Assembly: GCF_963678975.1 (NCBI RefSeq)
Contig: NC_089272.1
Coordinates: 63,686,574 to 63,750,573, forward strand
DNA from: Dysidea avara
Taxonomy: Eukaryota > Porifera > Demospongiae > Dictyoceratida > Dysideidae
Direction: 5' to 3'
Length of the DNA stretch: 64,000 bases
The first letter of the stretch is position 1; each line of letters begins with the position of its first letter. A program made the translations under genes and the position numbers. The notes below the pieces were generated by a model, which worked only from the letters and a program-made list of their open reading frames with translations, had not been told where the DNA came from and did not search any database. Below, one piece after another: positions 1-11,215 of the stretch.

Positions 1-1102
1 ATAGTAACAAAACATACATATGGAAAAAGTAGATTTTGATCAGACACAGGAAACCAGTTTAATTGTCTATGATGTACCCTGAAACATGATAATATTTTAG
101 TATATAGCTAGCACAAATGCACCTGTTCTGTACAGTTTCTAAACACATTTTAACTCAGGACAGAATTGTTTTGGGAAGTTGTATATCATTGTACATCAGT
201 AAATATCCTTACATACGAATGTATTCTTTCATGCAAAATAGTGAAGCTTTGAAGACTGTTCTTTAAAATCCATGGTATTGTGGTGTTAAGAAATCAGACG
301 GTATCAAAAACAGCTCTATATATATATATACACCACAGTTTAACTAAATACTCAGTATATTGCATGCTCAGCGCAATTAAATTAGGTACATCAAATCACC
401 ACTTCGTCGATGGTGGTAGATTTAGGTGTGCAATTATATTATAGGAGTAAAGTGCCTGAGTAGAACATGCTTCCAGAGATTTTAGAAGCTCTCAGATTGG
501 ATATTAAGTTACTTTTAGTTAACAATCACAAATTTCCAATGTTTAAGCTGAAATATAACTGTAGATAAGACTAAACTGTAGCTTTGATTGTTCTATTAGA
601 GTAGTTGCTTGACTATTCTATTAGAGTATCACGGTCATTTTTAATGCAGTGGAAGGTGAAAAGTTAAAGTGTTGCTGATCTATAACAGATGTTGGTTAAA
701 CATAATTGCATGCATGCTACAGAAACACAGTGGCATATGGTTATTGTTGTCAACACAGCAATAGTCAGACTGCCACTGCATGAGCTAAAATTCAAAGGGG
801 GTTTCTGTTGAAGTCACAGAAACCAACCTGGATTTGCCACTGCAACCATACAGGAACTATGTAACCCTGCGTATCCACATGTAACCTTGTGTAGCTAGCC
901 TGTTTTATGGATAATTACATGAGGGAGTTAATGAGTATTAGACAAGGTGCTACATGAGAATACACAGGTTTACATGAAGATTATATAGCTAGCTACTGGG
1001 CCTGATGAGTCCGTGGAACAGTTGAAGTTAATTTTTTTAGCTAATACTGAGGTTAGTTAAAGCCTTCTAGAAGCTAATGCTTACATCCTGTGCAGTAATG
1101 TC
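1..1102. other. Intergenic, no gene seen
   Basis: AT-rich sequence without a convincing reading frame. It contains a short TA run near 320-330 and two copies of the dispersed TCTATTAGAGTA motif (586-604 and 610-630). Confidence 0.6.
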
Positions 1103-2110
1103 TTGCATAGACACCTGCTGCACATACTGAGCCATTGCGGTATTCGAGAAAATACTCTCAACTGGATACGTGACTTCCTTACTGACAGAACACAACATGT
1201 ACTTTTAGACAAGAAGAAGAGCACCACCTGTAAGTTCTCTCTGCATGGTGTCCCCCAGGGCTCAGTACTCGGACCCCTGCTATTCCTACTATTTATTATT
1301 CATGACATCTCCCGCAAGATAACTCGAGCATTAGGCTGTATGCAAATGATTTGATAGTTTACCAACAAATACAATGTAGTGATGACATACAACAAGATCT
1401 AGATATACTAAGTGAGTGGGCTATTACTTGGAAGATGAAGTTTAACATCCCTAAATGTGAACACCTTACAATTACCAACAAACAGTCCCTCATCAACTCA
1501 ACTTTATAACAACATCATGCATAAAGAGTGACATCTACTAAATACCTCGGCATTATCATTAATTGTAACCTCTCCTGGTTAGACCATATTGTATGTATTT
1601 GGAATAAAGTTAGATCTATGCTGCATTCCTGCAAAAGAACTTGAAACAATGTTCTAATGTCTTAAGAAGACAAGCATACCGCTTCAGTTACGTCAGACCA
1701 ATAATTGAATACGCATCCACAGTATGGTCTCCACACACCATGACAGATGTTCAGAAGCTTGAAATGATACTGCTCGTTTTTTTTAAAATGAATTTTCAAG
1801 ACATGCTAGTGTAACTAATATGATAAACAAGCTAAAGTGGAGAACACTTCAATGTCGAAGAAATATTGATAAGTTGATTATGTTTTACAATATGCTAACT
1901 GGTCATGTTAGTCTAGACTCTCAAAACTATTTGCATCCTAATACATCCAGTACACGTGGTCACAACTTAAGATACAGGCAAATCGGCAAATGCCTACCAG
2001 AAATTGCACCCCACTTACCCTCAACCATCCGGCTATGGCTGATGTTGTACACTCACAATCCTTAACTGATTTCAAGAACAATTTATATGTACATTATACT
2101 CAGTAATTGA
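1103..2110 (+). pseudogene. Decayed LINE reverse transcriptase (ORF2 fragment)
   Basis: Remnant of a non-LTR retrotransposon polymerase. The first open segment shows the fingers/palm order WIRDFLTDR, then GVPQGSVLGPLLF (RT block 5). In another frame a degenerate catalytic box follows as YANDLIVY near 1338, where YADD is expected. Later segments carry the usual ORF2 C-terminus (W..LQ.RR.......FY.ML.G, then STRGHN near 1950, then LPSTIRLW near 2020). At least three frames are needed and the catalytic Asp is changed, so it cannot be active. No 5' end or ORF1 is visible and no target-site duplication was found. The block spacing fits CR1/L2-type elements, but I cannot fix the clade by eye. Confidence 0.8.
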
Positions 2111-3160
2111 GGTCTGTACGTTACCCCTAAGTTGAACTCCTCGTCAACATGATAGGTTTCCACGGCGCACGTGATTGCTTGTGGAGGCGGGGTGAAAAGT
2201 GATAACTCTGGCCTAATACAAAGGAATGCAAGTTCCCACGAAAAAAATGAAAACGATGGTTGGTGTTAACTTTCACAAAGGCCCCGTTAAGTGGTAACAA
2301 CCTATGCAACAACATAACTTGAAGCCATATTACGATATTGATGATAGCTGGATTCTGCACAATCAGCACTTTGCTGGCACTGTACCAATCAACCCAGACT
2401 TCAAATTGCTGCTGTAAAAGACAGCCAGACAAAATTAACAGACCCGGTATATTGTAGGGCATGAGCATGAGCATGTGTGGTGTGCCAGATATGTCTATCG
2501 AAGTCTGACCATAGATTTATAAACCCCATGCAGGTACCTGGGGGTTATCAAATCTATGGTCTATGAGGGCCCCACTCTGTAGCTAGTGGAGCCGCTCAGT
2601 TTAGCTGTATACGCCGGTCGGAATGCAGTCGGAAAGGCTTTGCCATACCGTATAGTTCTAGTCTCCCATGCACTGGCACACAAAGTAGCTTATATTAAGC
2701 AAAGGCTGATGAGCAATCACGTGACCCCTGGGACATCCGCGAGATTATTATGACTGCATCCGATTCCTTTGGGCTGAAGAATCCCAGCAATGCGTGTCTT
2801 GCGTACACAATTGACCAAGTTCAAAATAATAATATTCAATTTTAGCTGTGTGGAACATTTTTTTGTATATAGCTATAGTCAGTGCTACCTTGATTATCCG
2901 ATCCCATTGGTAGCTACCAAGATATCAGCTCATTAAATTATTTATATACAGAAACCTGTTCAATTACTTTAATAAAATGCACACTTTAGACAAAATATAC
3001 TCTAATAGACCAGTCATGTCTGTACTGTTTGGATAACCGAGTGTTATTTCAGACAATTGAGGGAGCACCGTATAGAAGCTATAAAACAACTTGCTGTCTG
3101 CATAGCTACTTTGCGGAACAAAATTGATATCAAGAGCATTCTCTGAATACCATGTCTAAT
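2111..3160. other. Intergenic with repeat debris
   Basis: No supported gene. It contains a small hairpin (2504-2562) and one copy of the dispersed CTCTAATAGA motif at 2996-3016. The 3' flank from about 3168 is shared with the second SC5D copy at 13003, which marks one edge of that duplication. Confidence 0.5.
2504..2562. repeat. Small foldback (hairpin), about 59 bp
   Basis: The arms GACCATAGATTTATAAACCC and its near-complement ending ATCTATGGTC enclose a loop of about 12 nt that includes GGTACC. Arm identity is high, with one or two bulges. It resembles the other isolated micro-hairpins of the window and has no coding content. Confidence 0.6.
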
Positions 3161-3214
3161 ATGTTATCAGTTAGATTAATGAAAACAAACTCAGCAAAAA
3201 ACATGTTTTGTAGA

Positions 3215-4051
3215 TTAATCATCTTTTGCTGCAAGCAATCTCCTTACAGCATCTCTTGGACCTTTACCTTCAAAAGCACTTGGACTCTTGAATGAGCCAC
3301 CGATATGATCCCACAGAGTGAAGAATTGGCCATAATTGAAGTTATAGTATAAATGATGATCTGTGTGATGAGCTGATCCATTGATGTATGCCTTCAGTAG
3401 GTCAGGTACATGATAATTTCCATCATGAATTGACACAGCCCAAAGATTAACAAAGAGAAATAATGTAAGATACAACAGTTTGTTTAATGGAAACAGAAAT
3501 GGATAGATGTGATATGGGACACCTTGCAAGAAACTATCGATCGGATGTATGGCATAGCTAGCAAAGGGTGTCGGCACTATCCACTTATGGTGCTGCTTGT
3601 GGACATGTTTATACACCAGTTTACTATGGAGACCACGGTGTATCCAGTATATCAAACAATCAGTAAACATCACAAATGTGAAAGTACTAAACAGAATGAA
3701 TAGCCAACCATATGTTCCATCCTCCACTCCATAGTAGAGCTTGCTATAGCCACGTACCTCCAGTAGAAACACTGCAGCAGTTGGAGTAGCCACGAAGGGG
3801 ATAGTCTGACAAGCGTACTGTATCTCCAGCCTCACCTGTTTCTTGAGGAACTTTGGGTGCTTCATCAGTGACCGGTCAAAGATGAAGAAATAGCTAAAGG
3901 TCGAACAGGAAAAGTATATCACATATCCACTAATGGTTGTGATCAGAACTAGGCTGAGTAATTGTCGGCGCCAATCAGTCGATTCAAAGCTGGCAGGATA
4001 CAAGTATGGTGTAAGGACGAAACGATCGTACGCATCCAGGACTAAATCCAT
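3215..4051 (-). CDS. SC5D: Lathosterol 5-desaturase (sterol C5-desaturase), copy A
   Basis: Fatty acid hydroxylase/sterol desaturase superfamily. It inserts the C5-C6 double bond into lathosterol to give 7-dehydrocholesterol, in the ER membrane, with a di-iron centre. The 278-aa frame is intronless and complete. The start MDLVLDAYDRF matches the start of vertebrate SC5D as I recall it. The three iron-binding His boxes are HRGLH (138-142), HKQHH (151-155) and HTDHH (229-233), with hydrophobic segments around 31-57 and 85-135. Upstream in-frame residues exist up to 4138, but an intron acceptor (TTTACAG) sits at 4061, just before the ATG, and the second copy begins at the same Met. The family is usually about 300 aa, so the tail is short. 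About 90% identical to the copy at 13050-13883 by hand count. Confidence 0.93.
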   Translation of the reverse strand: MDLVLDAYDRFVLTPYLYPASFESTDWRRQLLSLVLITTISGYVIYFSCSTFSYFFIFDRSLMKHPKFLKKQVRLEIQYACQTIPFVATPTAAVFLLEVRGYSKLYYGVEDGTYGWLFILFSTFTFVMFTDCLIYWIHRGLHSKLVYKHVHKQHHKWIVPTPFASYAIHPIDSFLQGVPYHIYPFLFPLNKLLYLTLFLFVNLWAVSIHDGNYHVPDLLKAYINGSAHHTDHHLYYNFNYGQFFTLWDHIGGSFKSPSAFEGKGPRDAVRRLLAAKDD

Positions 4052-4060
4052 TTTTAAAAC

Positions 4061-4199
4061 CTGTAAATATAAAATTAGGATAGTTACCAAGTATATATAA
4101 CTAACATTTGGCAAAGCTTTATAGCTATATAGCTGCATTGCGCAGCTAAACGTGCATGGTTATAAACATGATAAGACTACTAGTAGCACAGCTCCTCAC
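4061..4199 (-). other. Predicted 5'-UTR intron of SC5D copy A
   Basis: On the minus strand a GTGAGG donor (4199) follows CAAAAA, and an acceptor TATTTACAG ends at 4061, nine bases before the ATG. Copy B has the same arrangement (AAA/GTGAGT donor at 14042, CCACAG acceptor at 13893), which supports a conserved non-coding first exon. This is inference from splice consensus; no transcript is available here. Confidence 0.5.
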
Positions 4200-4408
4200 T
4201 TTTTGTCATGGAGGCGGTTCTTTGTACAGTGATAAAAGTGATTGCTATAATAACTGTGAGCGAACTCACACAAGTGGTGATCGATAGCCGCGCGAAAAAG
4301 TTTACACAACGCTTCGTGCCCGCGGGCGCCCCGGTGCGTATTATTATACCACAATTGGTTCATAGATAGTAATCTAAGGAATCATTTCTCACGATCAGTA
4401 GTCCAAAG

Positions 4409-4476
4409 TTAAGGTTAGGGTTTGGGTTCAGCTTTAGCTACTATTAATCCAGTTAGGGTTAGGGTTTGGGTTCAGC
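4409..4476 (+). repeat. Short interstitial telomere-like repeats
   Basis: Two blocks of TTAGGG/TTTGGG units: GGTTAGGGTTTGGGTTCAGC appears at about 4411 and again at about 4454, the second with an extra TTAGGG. Animal telomeres are TTAGGG, but a block this short may be chance or a repair scar. Confidence 0.4.
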
Positions 4477-6649
4477 CATATTCTTAGGCTAGATCACTAT
4501 TGTATTTAAGTACGTCTAAAATTCAGGGTTACAGCAGCTGGCAGCGGTGGTACAGTGGTTAGGGCTCTGAAAAGCATTGTAAAATTAGTACTACCCTGCA
4601 AAAAAAACTATAAGCGTTGGCCCAGTCTTTATTCTATAGAATTCTCTTTTAGGGGGGAATTGGTGGGGATTAGGTAAAAGTCTATATAGCAGCTAGTTAC
4701 ATACAGTAGCAGCAACACTGATGTATGAAGTTCTAGTACCCTACCAACCATAAAATCTGCATGGCTGCACCCAATCACAGGTTGTAGACTTGGATACATA
4801 GGACCATTCTCAAAACAAGATCTATTAAGATCAAACTTCTGAGCTGAGGGTATTTTTGCTGGTTGTGCATGCTATATATTTAAAGGTAAACTGGCTTAGA
4901 AACTTTTTTTAAGATTACACTTTCTGAGATACATTTAAGGATAATAATTTTTTTGAAATTTGAGTGAATTAATTAATTATTTTGAAAACAAGCTTAATTC
5001 AAGAAACAGGGTAAATTTAGGCTCTGCAAATATAAATAGTTTACTGTGTTAGAATTTTTGAGACTCATACATATATAGTTATATACCCTAGGAAATTTTA
5101 AAAATTACAGTATATCATCTTAAGAGCATTATAATTGTGTATGCGATTTTTAATCTGGGAAATTTTTACATGTTAGATGGTCTGAGATTGATCAAATCTG
5201 AAGGCATCTTTGACAGTTTTGTATACCATTTTTCAGTATACAGTATAGTTGTCACTCACAATTTTAGAGTGTGAGCCAGAGATTTTAGGGGGAAGGTTCC
5301 CTCCCTAAAAACCCTACTGCACTGACCGGAGTTTTATGCGCAATTAAATTTGAGGCACTATAAAAATAGCACAGGATTTTATAGGGAGACAGCATCAGCT
5401 AAATCTGTTGCCAGTTCAGCTGGTTTTGTACTAACATGGCACTACACTACAGTACAATAGCACTCACCTGTTGAATCCCAACTGGCTCAGCCAGCCGGCG
5501 AGTCTTCTTTGTGGATGTGATATCACTATGAAGTGTGAGGAGCATGAGGTGAAATTGATGAGGCCGAAAGTTCCGTTCATGTGTGTATGTAAGTTCAGTC
5601 CCTCCATGGCAGGTGTTTTCTCTAGGGCTCCACCACCAATGGATCTAGTGAAAGTGGTGTACTATTGTGTGTGTGGTGTATGTATGTGTGTGGTGTACTA
5701 TTGTATGTGTGTCTCTCTGCCAAGGAGGAACGGCCATGGCTGATTGGTGAAGTTTAAATCAACCATCAATCAATCAATCAAGTGAAGTCTTATTAAAGTT
5801 TTTGGTCTGTCCTTCTGATCCTGATATGGCCTTTTGTTATTAGTTGTCAGGTCCAGCATGTGCTTGCTTTGGCTATTGTTTTGTGAGAACCGCAAAGAAA
5901 TAATCGAATGTGTGCATGCACTCTACTAACTATGGACATGTGCAGAAGTATGAAAGTATAGCAACCACAGTACAGTAGCTAGTACTGTATAGTAGGGATC
6001 TCCAAAAAATATGTATGCTAAAAGTGCCTGAGTGATAATAAAATTAATGTTTGTTATGTCAGTAGTGGTGCATAACCACTACATTATCGACAGCAATTTA
6101 ATTTGGCAAATTATATCTGGATACAATCATCCACCAAATGAAAAGTCCACTAATATGCTACGTAAATGTTTCAAGGGTTATAATTTTAGCCATCAGAGTT
6201 TAAGTCATCAGTTAAGCACATATGCATGGTGCATCTTACAAGCTCAAAGCGAAGATTGTATATTCCCTATGCCAAAGTTGCCACCTCTAGCTATAGCAGT
6301 CTCACTTCTAGCTCTTGGATGCTGGAGGTTATTAGTAGACAACATGACAATTATTATACTGTTCTATAATGATAGGGTATACAAATACTTTATTTGACTG
6401 CTTTATTAGAATGTATGTATCATGACTATTCTATTAGAGTAAATATATGCATAGATAGTATATATTATCTATGATCTTTCTGGGACCAGGTCCTGTATTC
6501 TTACATACACTGTTGGGATAGTTTGAGATAGCTCTCATATTTTCACCTGTGATACATTAACTGCAGAAAATCTTTTTCATGAGTTTCAAACTGCTGTAAC
6601 TTGCTAAGCAGCTAACAAGGTATACCATTTCTGGAAAAAATTAACAAGG
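4477..6649. other. Intergenic, no gene seen
   Basis: No supported reading frame. A TGTGTGGTGTA-rich stretch (5650-5715) ends in an (ATCA)n tail at 5760-5782, which could be the 3' end of a short retroposon. Dispersed-motif copies lie at 6395-6413 and 6423-6442. Confidence 0.4.
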
Positions 6650-6917
6650 TATAGACCCTTTTCAGGTGAGCTGCTGGCCTGCTGCCATAGCAACATCTGC
6701 CATCTTGGAGTACAACCCGTTTTGCAACCCTGGTAGCGTTGCTTTCTATAAGAGTAAAACAATACCCAGGAAGTAGAGCTTTTTCTTCTGCATTCCACAG
6801 CAAAGGGTGACCTGGTTAAAAGTACATTTTCCCCCACGCTACCAGAGTTTCAAAACGGGTTGTACTCCAAAATGGCGGATGCTGCTATGGTAGCAGCTTA
6901 CCTGAAAAGGGTCTATA
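6650..6917. mobile_element. MITE-like foldback with long terminal inverted repeats
   Basis: The ends read TATAGACCCTTTTCAGGT and its complement ACCTGAAAAGGGTCTATA. The inverted similarity extends about 85 bp inward through CCATCTTGGAGTACAACCCG and CGGGTTGTACTCCAAAATGG. A TA or TATA duplication at the borders would fit a Tc1/mariner- or PIF-type non-autonomous element. Overlapping open frames here are only by-products of the repeat. Confidence 0.7.
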
Positions 6918-7506
6918 TTTTGTATACTGACTCTGTATGAGTAGAAATGGATGGGGTAATTAAATCATTATCTATGTCATATATAGTTGCCTTTGAGAAT
7001 TTGGTACAAGTAGATCAGATCACTGTGACCCCTTCGTCTACAGTGTTGTAAAAATGGTGGGTTTAGATGTCTTAATCTGTCATAGTATGATAAATGGCTG
7101 ATAGATGGAATTATTCTGGTTGCTTTATGCAAGTGTTTGATTGTTACGTAAGTGTACAAAAGGGTCCCCATATGACTTTGCTATATTCAAAAATTGGGCA
7201 AACAAGGGTTTCATCAGAGTCTTTACACTGATGAGACCTAAAATACGTTAAGCCTTTTTAATTACTGTGTCTGTGTGAATATTAATAGAGCAGTCAGATA
7301 TATAACCATCAGGTACTCTAAATTAACAGTTGAAAAGGACTCAGTGACAAATTCTCCATGCTGACATTTCCCTAGATAGAGCACGTGTGCTTTGCAATCT
7401 AGTTAGTTGAGTGACTTTCACCCAAACAACATCCTATATCTCTCCCTGTTGCTTAAGACCTAAACTCCCTGAAAAGTTCTAGTGTGCCCTACTGACATGT
7501 ACAACA
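6918..7506. other. Intergenic, no gene seen
   Basis: No coding signal. One dispersed-motif half (ATTAATAGAGCAGTCAG) lies at 7281-7297. Confidence 0.5.
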
Positions 7507-7906
7507 TTAGGCCACTCCAAATAAATTCTCTGTTCCCCGTCCTGGACTCAGGCGTATTTGCATGCGGGCGGGCGGTTCATTTCCATTATTTCATTATAAG
7601 ATTGGCTAGCTTTTCAAACCATTATTTGCCTGGCACAGCCAAAAAGGCTGCATAAAAGCATGTTTAAGCTTGTTCCTTCCTTTTGTAAGTTGCAAAAACA
7701 ATAAAAACGTGAAGTTTGTGCTGACTTGATAGCACTGTTGACAAGTGAGCTGACACTGTTTCAAGATGGCTTATACTGAGCCTATCAGTATGCAAGAATG
7801 ACCGGAAAATAATGGAAGAATACGGAATAATGGAATATCTAGAGCTGACAGTAACCAGATGCGGGCGGTGGACGGGAAACAGAGAATGTATTTGGAGTGG
7901 CCTTTA
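7507..7906. mobile_element. MITE with about 32-bp terminal inverted repeats
   Basis: The left end AGGCCACTCCAAATAAATTC continues into CTCTGTTCCCCGTCC. The right end is the complement, CCACCGCCCGCAT inside and GGAGTGGCCTTT outside. A 3-bp target site (TTA/TTT) is possible but not exact. The AGGCCAC terminus is shared with the MITE at 59693-59981, which suggests one superfamily. Confidence 0.65.
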
Positions 7907-10543
7907 ATATAGCCACTGAACAAAAAGCCGGCAAACAAGGAGTACAAGAAATAACAAGACACCTGCTTAGATTTAAAAAGTGACAAACGATCAAATGTTG
8001 GGGGTACATTACTGCTCCACTCCGATGTCCATAAGTAAAACCAGCGCTTTTCCCATCACTCCGGAGTCCGAGTGTAAAAGATCTGATTGTGGGATAAACC
8101 AACGATGACTTGTTGCGTCCATTGCGGACTGTATATGCTTCTGCATACAAAGTTTTGAAGAACTGTAAATACCTGGACAGCAGCGTGAAGAAATTTAGTC
8201 GATCGTCACGAAAGGGCGCGCGCTTAGTGGTGTGCGAGGTGGTGTGACAAAGTCGTGTGACGAAGTCGTAGAGGAAAGTGTGGATGAAACGTTCGGCCTG
8301 TGTAGTGAGCTGCGCTTTAAGAGGTTGTTTATTTCCTGATTGTCATATTTTGCTTGTCTTTGTCTCGTTTCTTTCCGTAGGTTTAATTCCGGCACGTAAT
8401 TTGGAGTCACGGGGTAGCTCAGTAGCTAACTGCAGGTCAGATCGACCATAACGATCCACCATGCCGATACTGATGACCTCAAACTCCAATTGCAAACAAC
8501 CAGATAATGGCCAATGGATGATTTGGTGTGACTGTTGTGAGTACTGGTGTCATTGTGATTGTCTGGGGTTAGAGGATTGACTTTAGTTGAAACTCTATTT
8601 TGTTACCGGTGTTCTGGTTCACCTCCACCATATGGCAACCTGCCTGTCTACCCCCCTCAATCCCCTCCCTCTTTCCTTTTGGGGGGATATTCCAGGAACA
8701 CTGTAAGTGAACAATGCTTATGATCCATTGGCAATGTAGTTTGTTCTCCACCAGTTGGTAAAGCTGGCACTGGGAGTTAGGTAGATTGTTCCAGTCCTTT
8801 CCTGCCTACTTCCCTGGAGGGAATTGCTCTGAAAGCTACCATGTTTATGTCATTCTTTTATGATACAGAAGACACATTGAATCACAATTAATGTTTGGGT
8901 ATTTGAGTTGTTGGAAAAGGTGACAGCTTGTTGCAAGAGTGTTGCTCATTACATCATCTTCCCTTTGCTGCCTTTTGTTCTGTTTCTTCCTCTGGTCAGT
9001 TTGCTTGTCATTTTGCTAAGTTGATGGAGGAAAAGCTCCAAGCAGCTACTCAATTGATTGAGGACAATGCTGATAGCTTTCCATTGTCCTATTCTAGAGT
9101 TACATCTACAGTTACATGCATCTTGCTGGAGAAGCATCCTTCTCTTCGTCTGCCAAAGCCCTAAGTTTTGATATCTCCAACTGCTTTTACCCTCTCCCTT
9201 TCCATATGCATCCTTAATGCTTGACAACTTGGACAGTATTTTCATTCGTCGCACTATTCTATGCATTGACTGTGCTACATGCTGGGCCTTCAGGACTTGA
9301 TGTTGCTTCGTAGAAAAAACCTTCTAGTGAACCTCTGATATCCTCTGTGATGCTGTTTCTGTAGTTATTGGGGTTTAGCTACAGCACTAGTTGGTCCTAC
9401 CAAGCATTTACTGCCTTCTTTGGACAACCATCCTGGCTATTGGAATTGGTAAGGTCTCCCTGTGGTTACTTTCTATGCATTACTCAAAGTGACGTGTTGC
9501 AGGTTGCTGTTCCCTTACAGTTGTGTGCTGGCCAGTCTGTCAGTTGTGAAGCTGCCATCCATGACATGAAGGCTGTTTTGTTCTTCAAGTAGATGCTGCT
9601 AATGCTATTATATATATTTTTTTAAATCATCAGGCTAACTGCCCTCAGAAACATCTCACCGTCTTTATTAGGATTCTGACTGTATTATGAGGATTCCAAG
9701 CTTTGTAATTATATTTTTACCTAGAGGGCACAGCCCAGGGAAATACTTTGGCAGTGCTAATGTGTGTGCCCTTAGTATTGTGTTGCTTATCCTCCAACTA
9801 TCAGATATTGAAATGTGGTATGCGGGTGATGCCTGAGCTGATGGCTCCCTGCAGAGTCTCCACTCTTGGTGGGATTGTTTGATTCATCTGGGACCCGATT
9901 TTGGCTATTCTCTAAGTGCAGTCAAGACGTGTGTGAAAACCACAACATGCCACATGGCTTTGTTTCATGGGGACATCATCACTGGTGTTGACAATTGTCA
10001 ACTTCATTCTGCTTTGGGCACTGTTGAGTTTTTGAATAGTTACATTCAAAACAAGGTTTCTTCATGAGTGAGAAGCTTTCTGAGATTTAGAGATGTACCG
10101 ATATGGATATTTTCCAATATACCGATAACTGATAGGTGACCCGGTCTGACAAAATCAGTCTTATACTATATTATAGCCCATCAAATTTTGACTATAATTT
10201 CAAAGTTTAAAATTCAATAACTTTCTGTGGACATGATAACTATTAAAATGTTTTACCACTTTTGACTTCTGTAGGTGATTTTCCTGAAACTTACAGAATT
10301 ATTGTAGATTACACAGAAATGCAAACACATGTATTTTCCAGCTATAATACTGACTTTGTCAGACTCGGTCACGTATATTGGCTGCAAAATTACTGATTCC
10401 GATACCGATATCTGAGTCAGTATGGACACAACAATAAACATTAAAAAAGTGTGGCAAAAGCTTAAAAGGTGGTCAGTAAAGGAAAAAAGAATTGTGATAA
10501 AGGTAGTTATAAAAAGGTGTGTAAAAAGAAAAAAAAGGTGTGA

Positions 10544-10617
10544 CCAACTCAGGAATTGAACATCATGACAACCTTTGCAACTTCAGAGACTCATGCTTTA
10601 ACCATTGTGCTACCAAG
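10544..10617 (-). pseudogene. tRNA-like sequence within a MITE
   Basis: On the minus strand the segment begins TTGGTAGCACAATGGTTAAA, with an A-box-like TAGCACAATGG, and ends with the B-box-like TGTTCAATTCC about 45 nt later. The spacing fits a type I tRNA, but acceptor-stem pairing is poor, so a captured degenerate tRNA or tRNA-derived SINE head is more likely than a working gene. Confidence 0.4.
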
Positions 10618-10660
10618 TCAAGCATAAGATATTTTGGTACTAAAGTGAACTTTTCACCAA

Positions 10661-10779
10661 TACTGATATCGGTACTGATACTGATATCGTGATATCGGTA
10701 CTGATACTGATATCGTGATATCGGTACTGATACTGATATCGTGATATCGGTACTGATACTGATATCGGTACTGATATCA
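10661..10779 (+). repeat. Tandem array, 26-bp unit
   Basis: Three near-identical units built from GATATCGGTACTGATACTG and GATATCGT, with partial units at both ends. The unit is itself composed of the subrepeat ACTGATATCGGT, so the array probably grew from the internal sequence of the surrounding MITE. Confidence 0.8.
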
Positions 10780-11215
10780 ATATTGGTGCACCTCTATTAG
10801 ACTGCTATCACCCAGCATAGCCTTCACAGGTGTTTCTACATCATTGCTTGGATAGTGTCCATGTACTTAGAGCTTTTTCTCCCATGTCCTGTGTCTTAAT
10901 TTTCTTCCTGCTATGACAGGTTTGGCCCCATTACACGAGAAATACTTTCATTTCCAAGTCGCCATGATGAGCTTAGTGATCATTTTCTAAGGTTCTATAC
11001 GATATGCTACTGTGAATTCCCACCTTGATGTTTTTTGTTAGGGACTTTTGGGGTTGCGATATTCGCTTCCCACTCTCATCTGTACATGAACAAGAGGCTT
11101 ATGGTGAACGCATTCGGCAGATGGAGAGGGCATGCTTTTCACCATTGGTGTATACAGCTACTGGCATGATCCTACTGCCACTACTGTATTCCCTCCATGT
11201 TGGCTGATAAGTGGA

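Larger units (their letters stand above)
10088..10796. mobile_element. Non-autonomous DNA transposon (hAT-like ends) inside the RT remnant
   Basis: The termini TAGAGATGTACCGATA and (complement of the right end) TAGAGGTGCACCAATA are inverted repeats of a type common in hAT MITEs. The element interrupts the retroelement reading: bases before 10088 and after 10796 join into a continuous RT-like frame. Only a weak target duplication (TT) is visible. Inside are a 26-bp tandem array and a tRNA-like segment, listed separately. Confidence 0.6.
8461..11215 (+). pseudogene. Decayed retroelement with PHD finger and reverse transcriptase
   Basis: Three coding remnants lie in order on the plus strand. 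At 8461-8620 there is a PHD finger: NCKQPDNGQW, then CDCCEYWCHCDCLGL, then a frame-shifted FCYRC. At about 9500-10067 there is a reverse transcriptase: GQSVSCEAAIHDMK, then (other frames) RLTALRNIS, TRG..QG, a broken YAGDA box at about 9819, and LGPDFGYSLSAVKTC. At 10950-11215 there is a C-terminal block: DIRFPLSSVHEQEAYGERIRQ, continuing MERACFSPLVY. From memory this order fits an RT family common in cnidarian and sponge gene predictions. Stops and frameshifts occur in all three parts and the catalytic box is mutated. A MITE (10088-10796) separates the RT from the C-terminal part. Confidence 0.7.

Noticed and set aside
4411-4476. Chromosome fusion scar from TTAGGG repeats
   Set aside because: Only a few degenerate units; too short to infer a fusion.
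4535-4610. Possible tRNA or SINE head (TGGTACAGTGG)
   Set aside because: Only an A-box-like word; no B box or cloverleaf.
8401-8455. GGTAGCTCAGTAGCTAACTG, tRNA-like
   Set aside because: No T arm and no acceptor stem; it lies just before the PHD coding remnant.
8928-9266. Opposite-strand frames of 78 and 105 aa as separate genes
   Set aside because: They overlap each other within the decayed retroelement; no start, splice or domain support.
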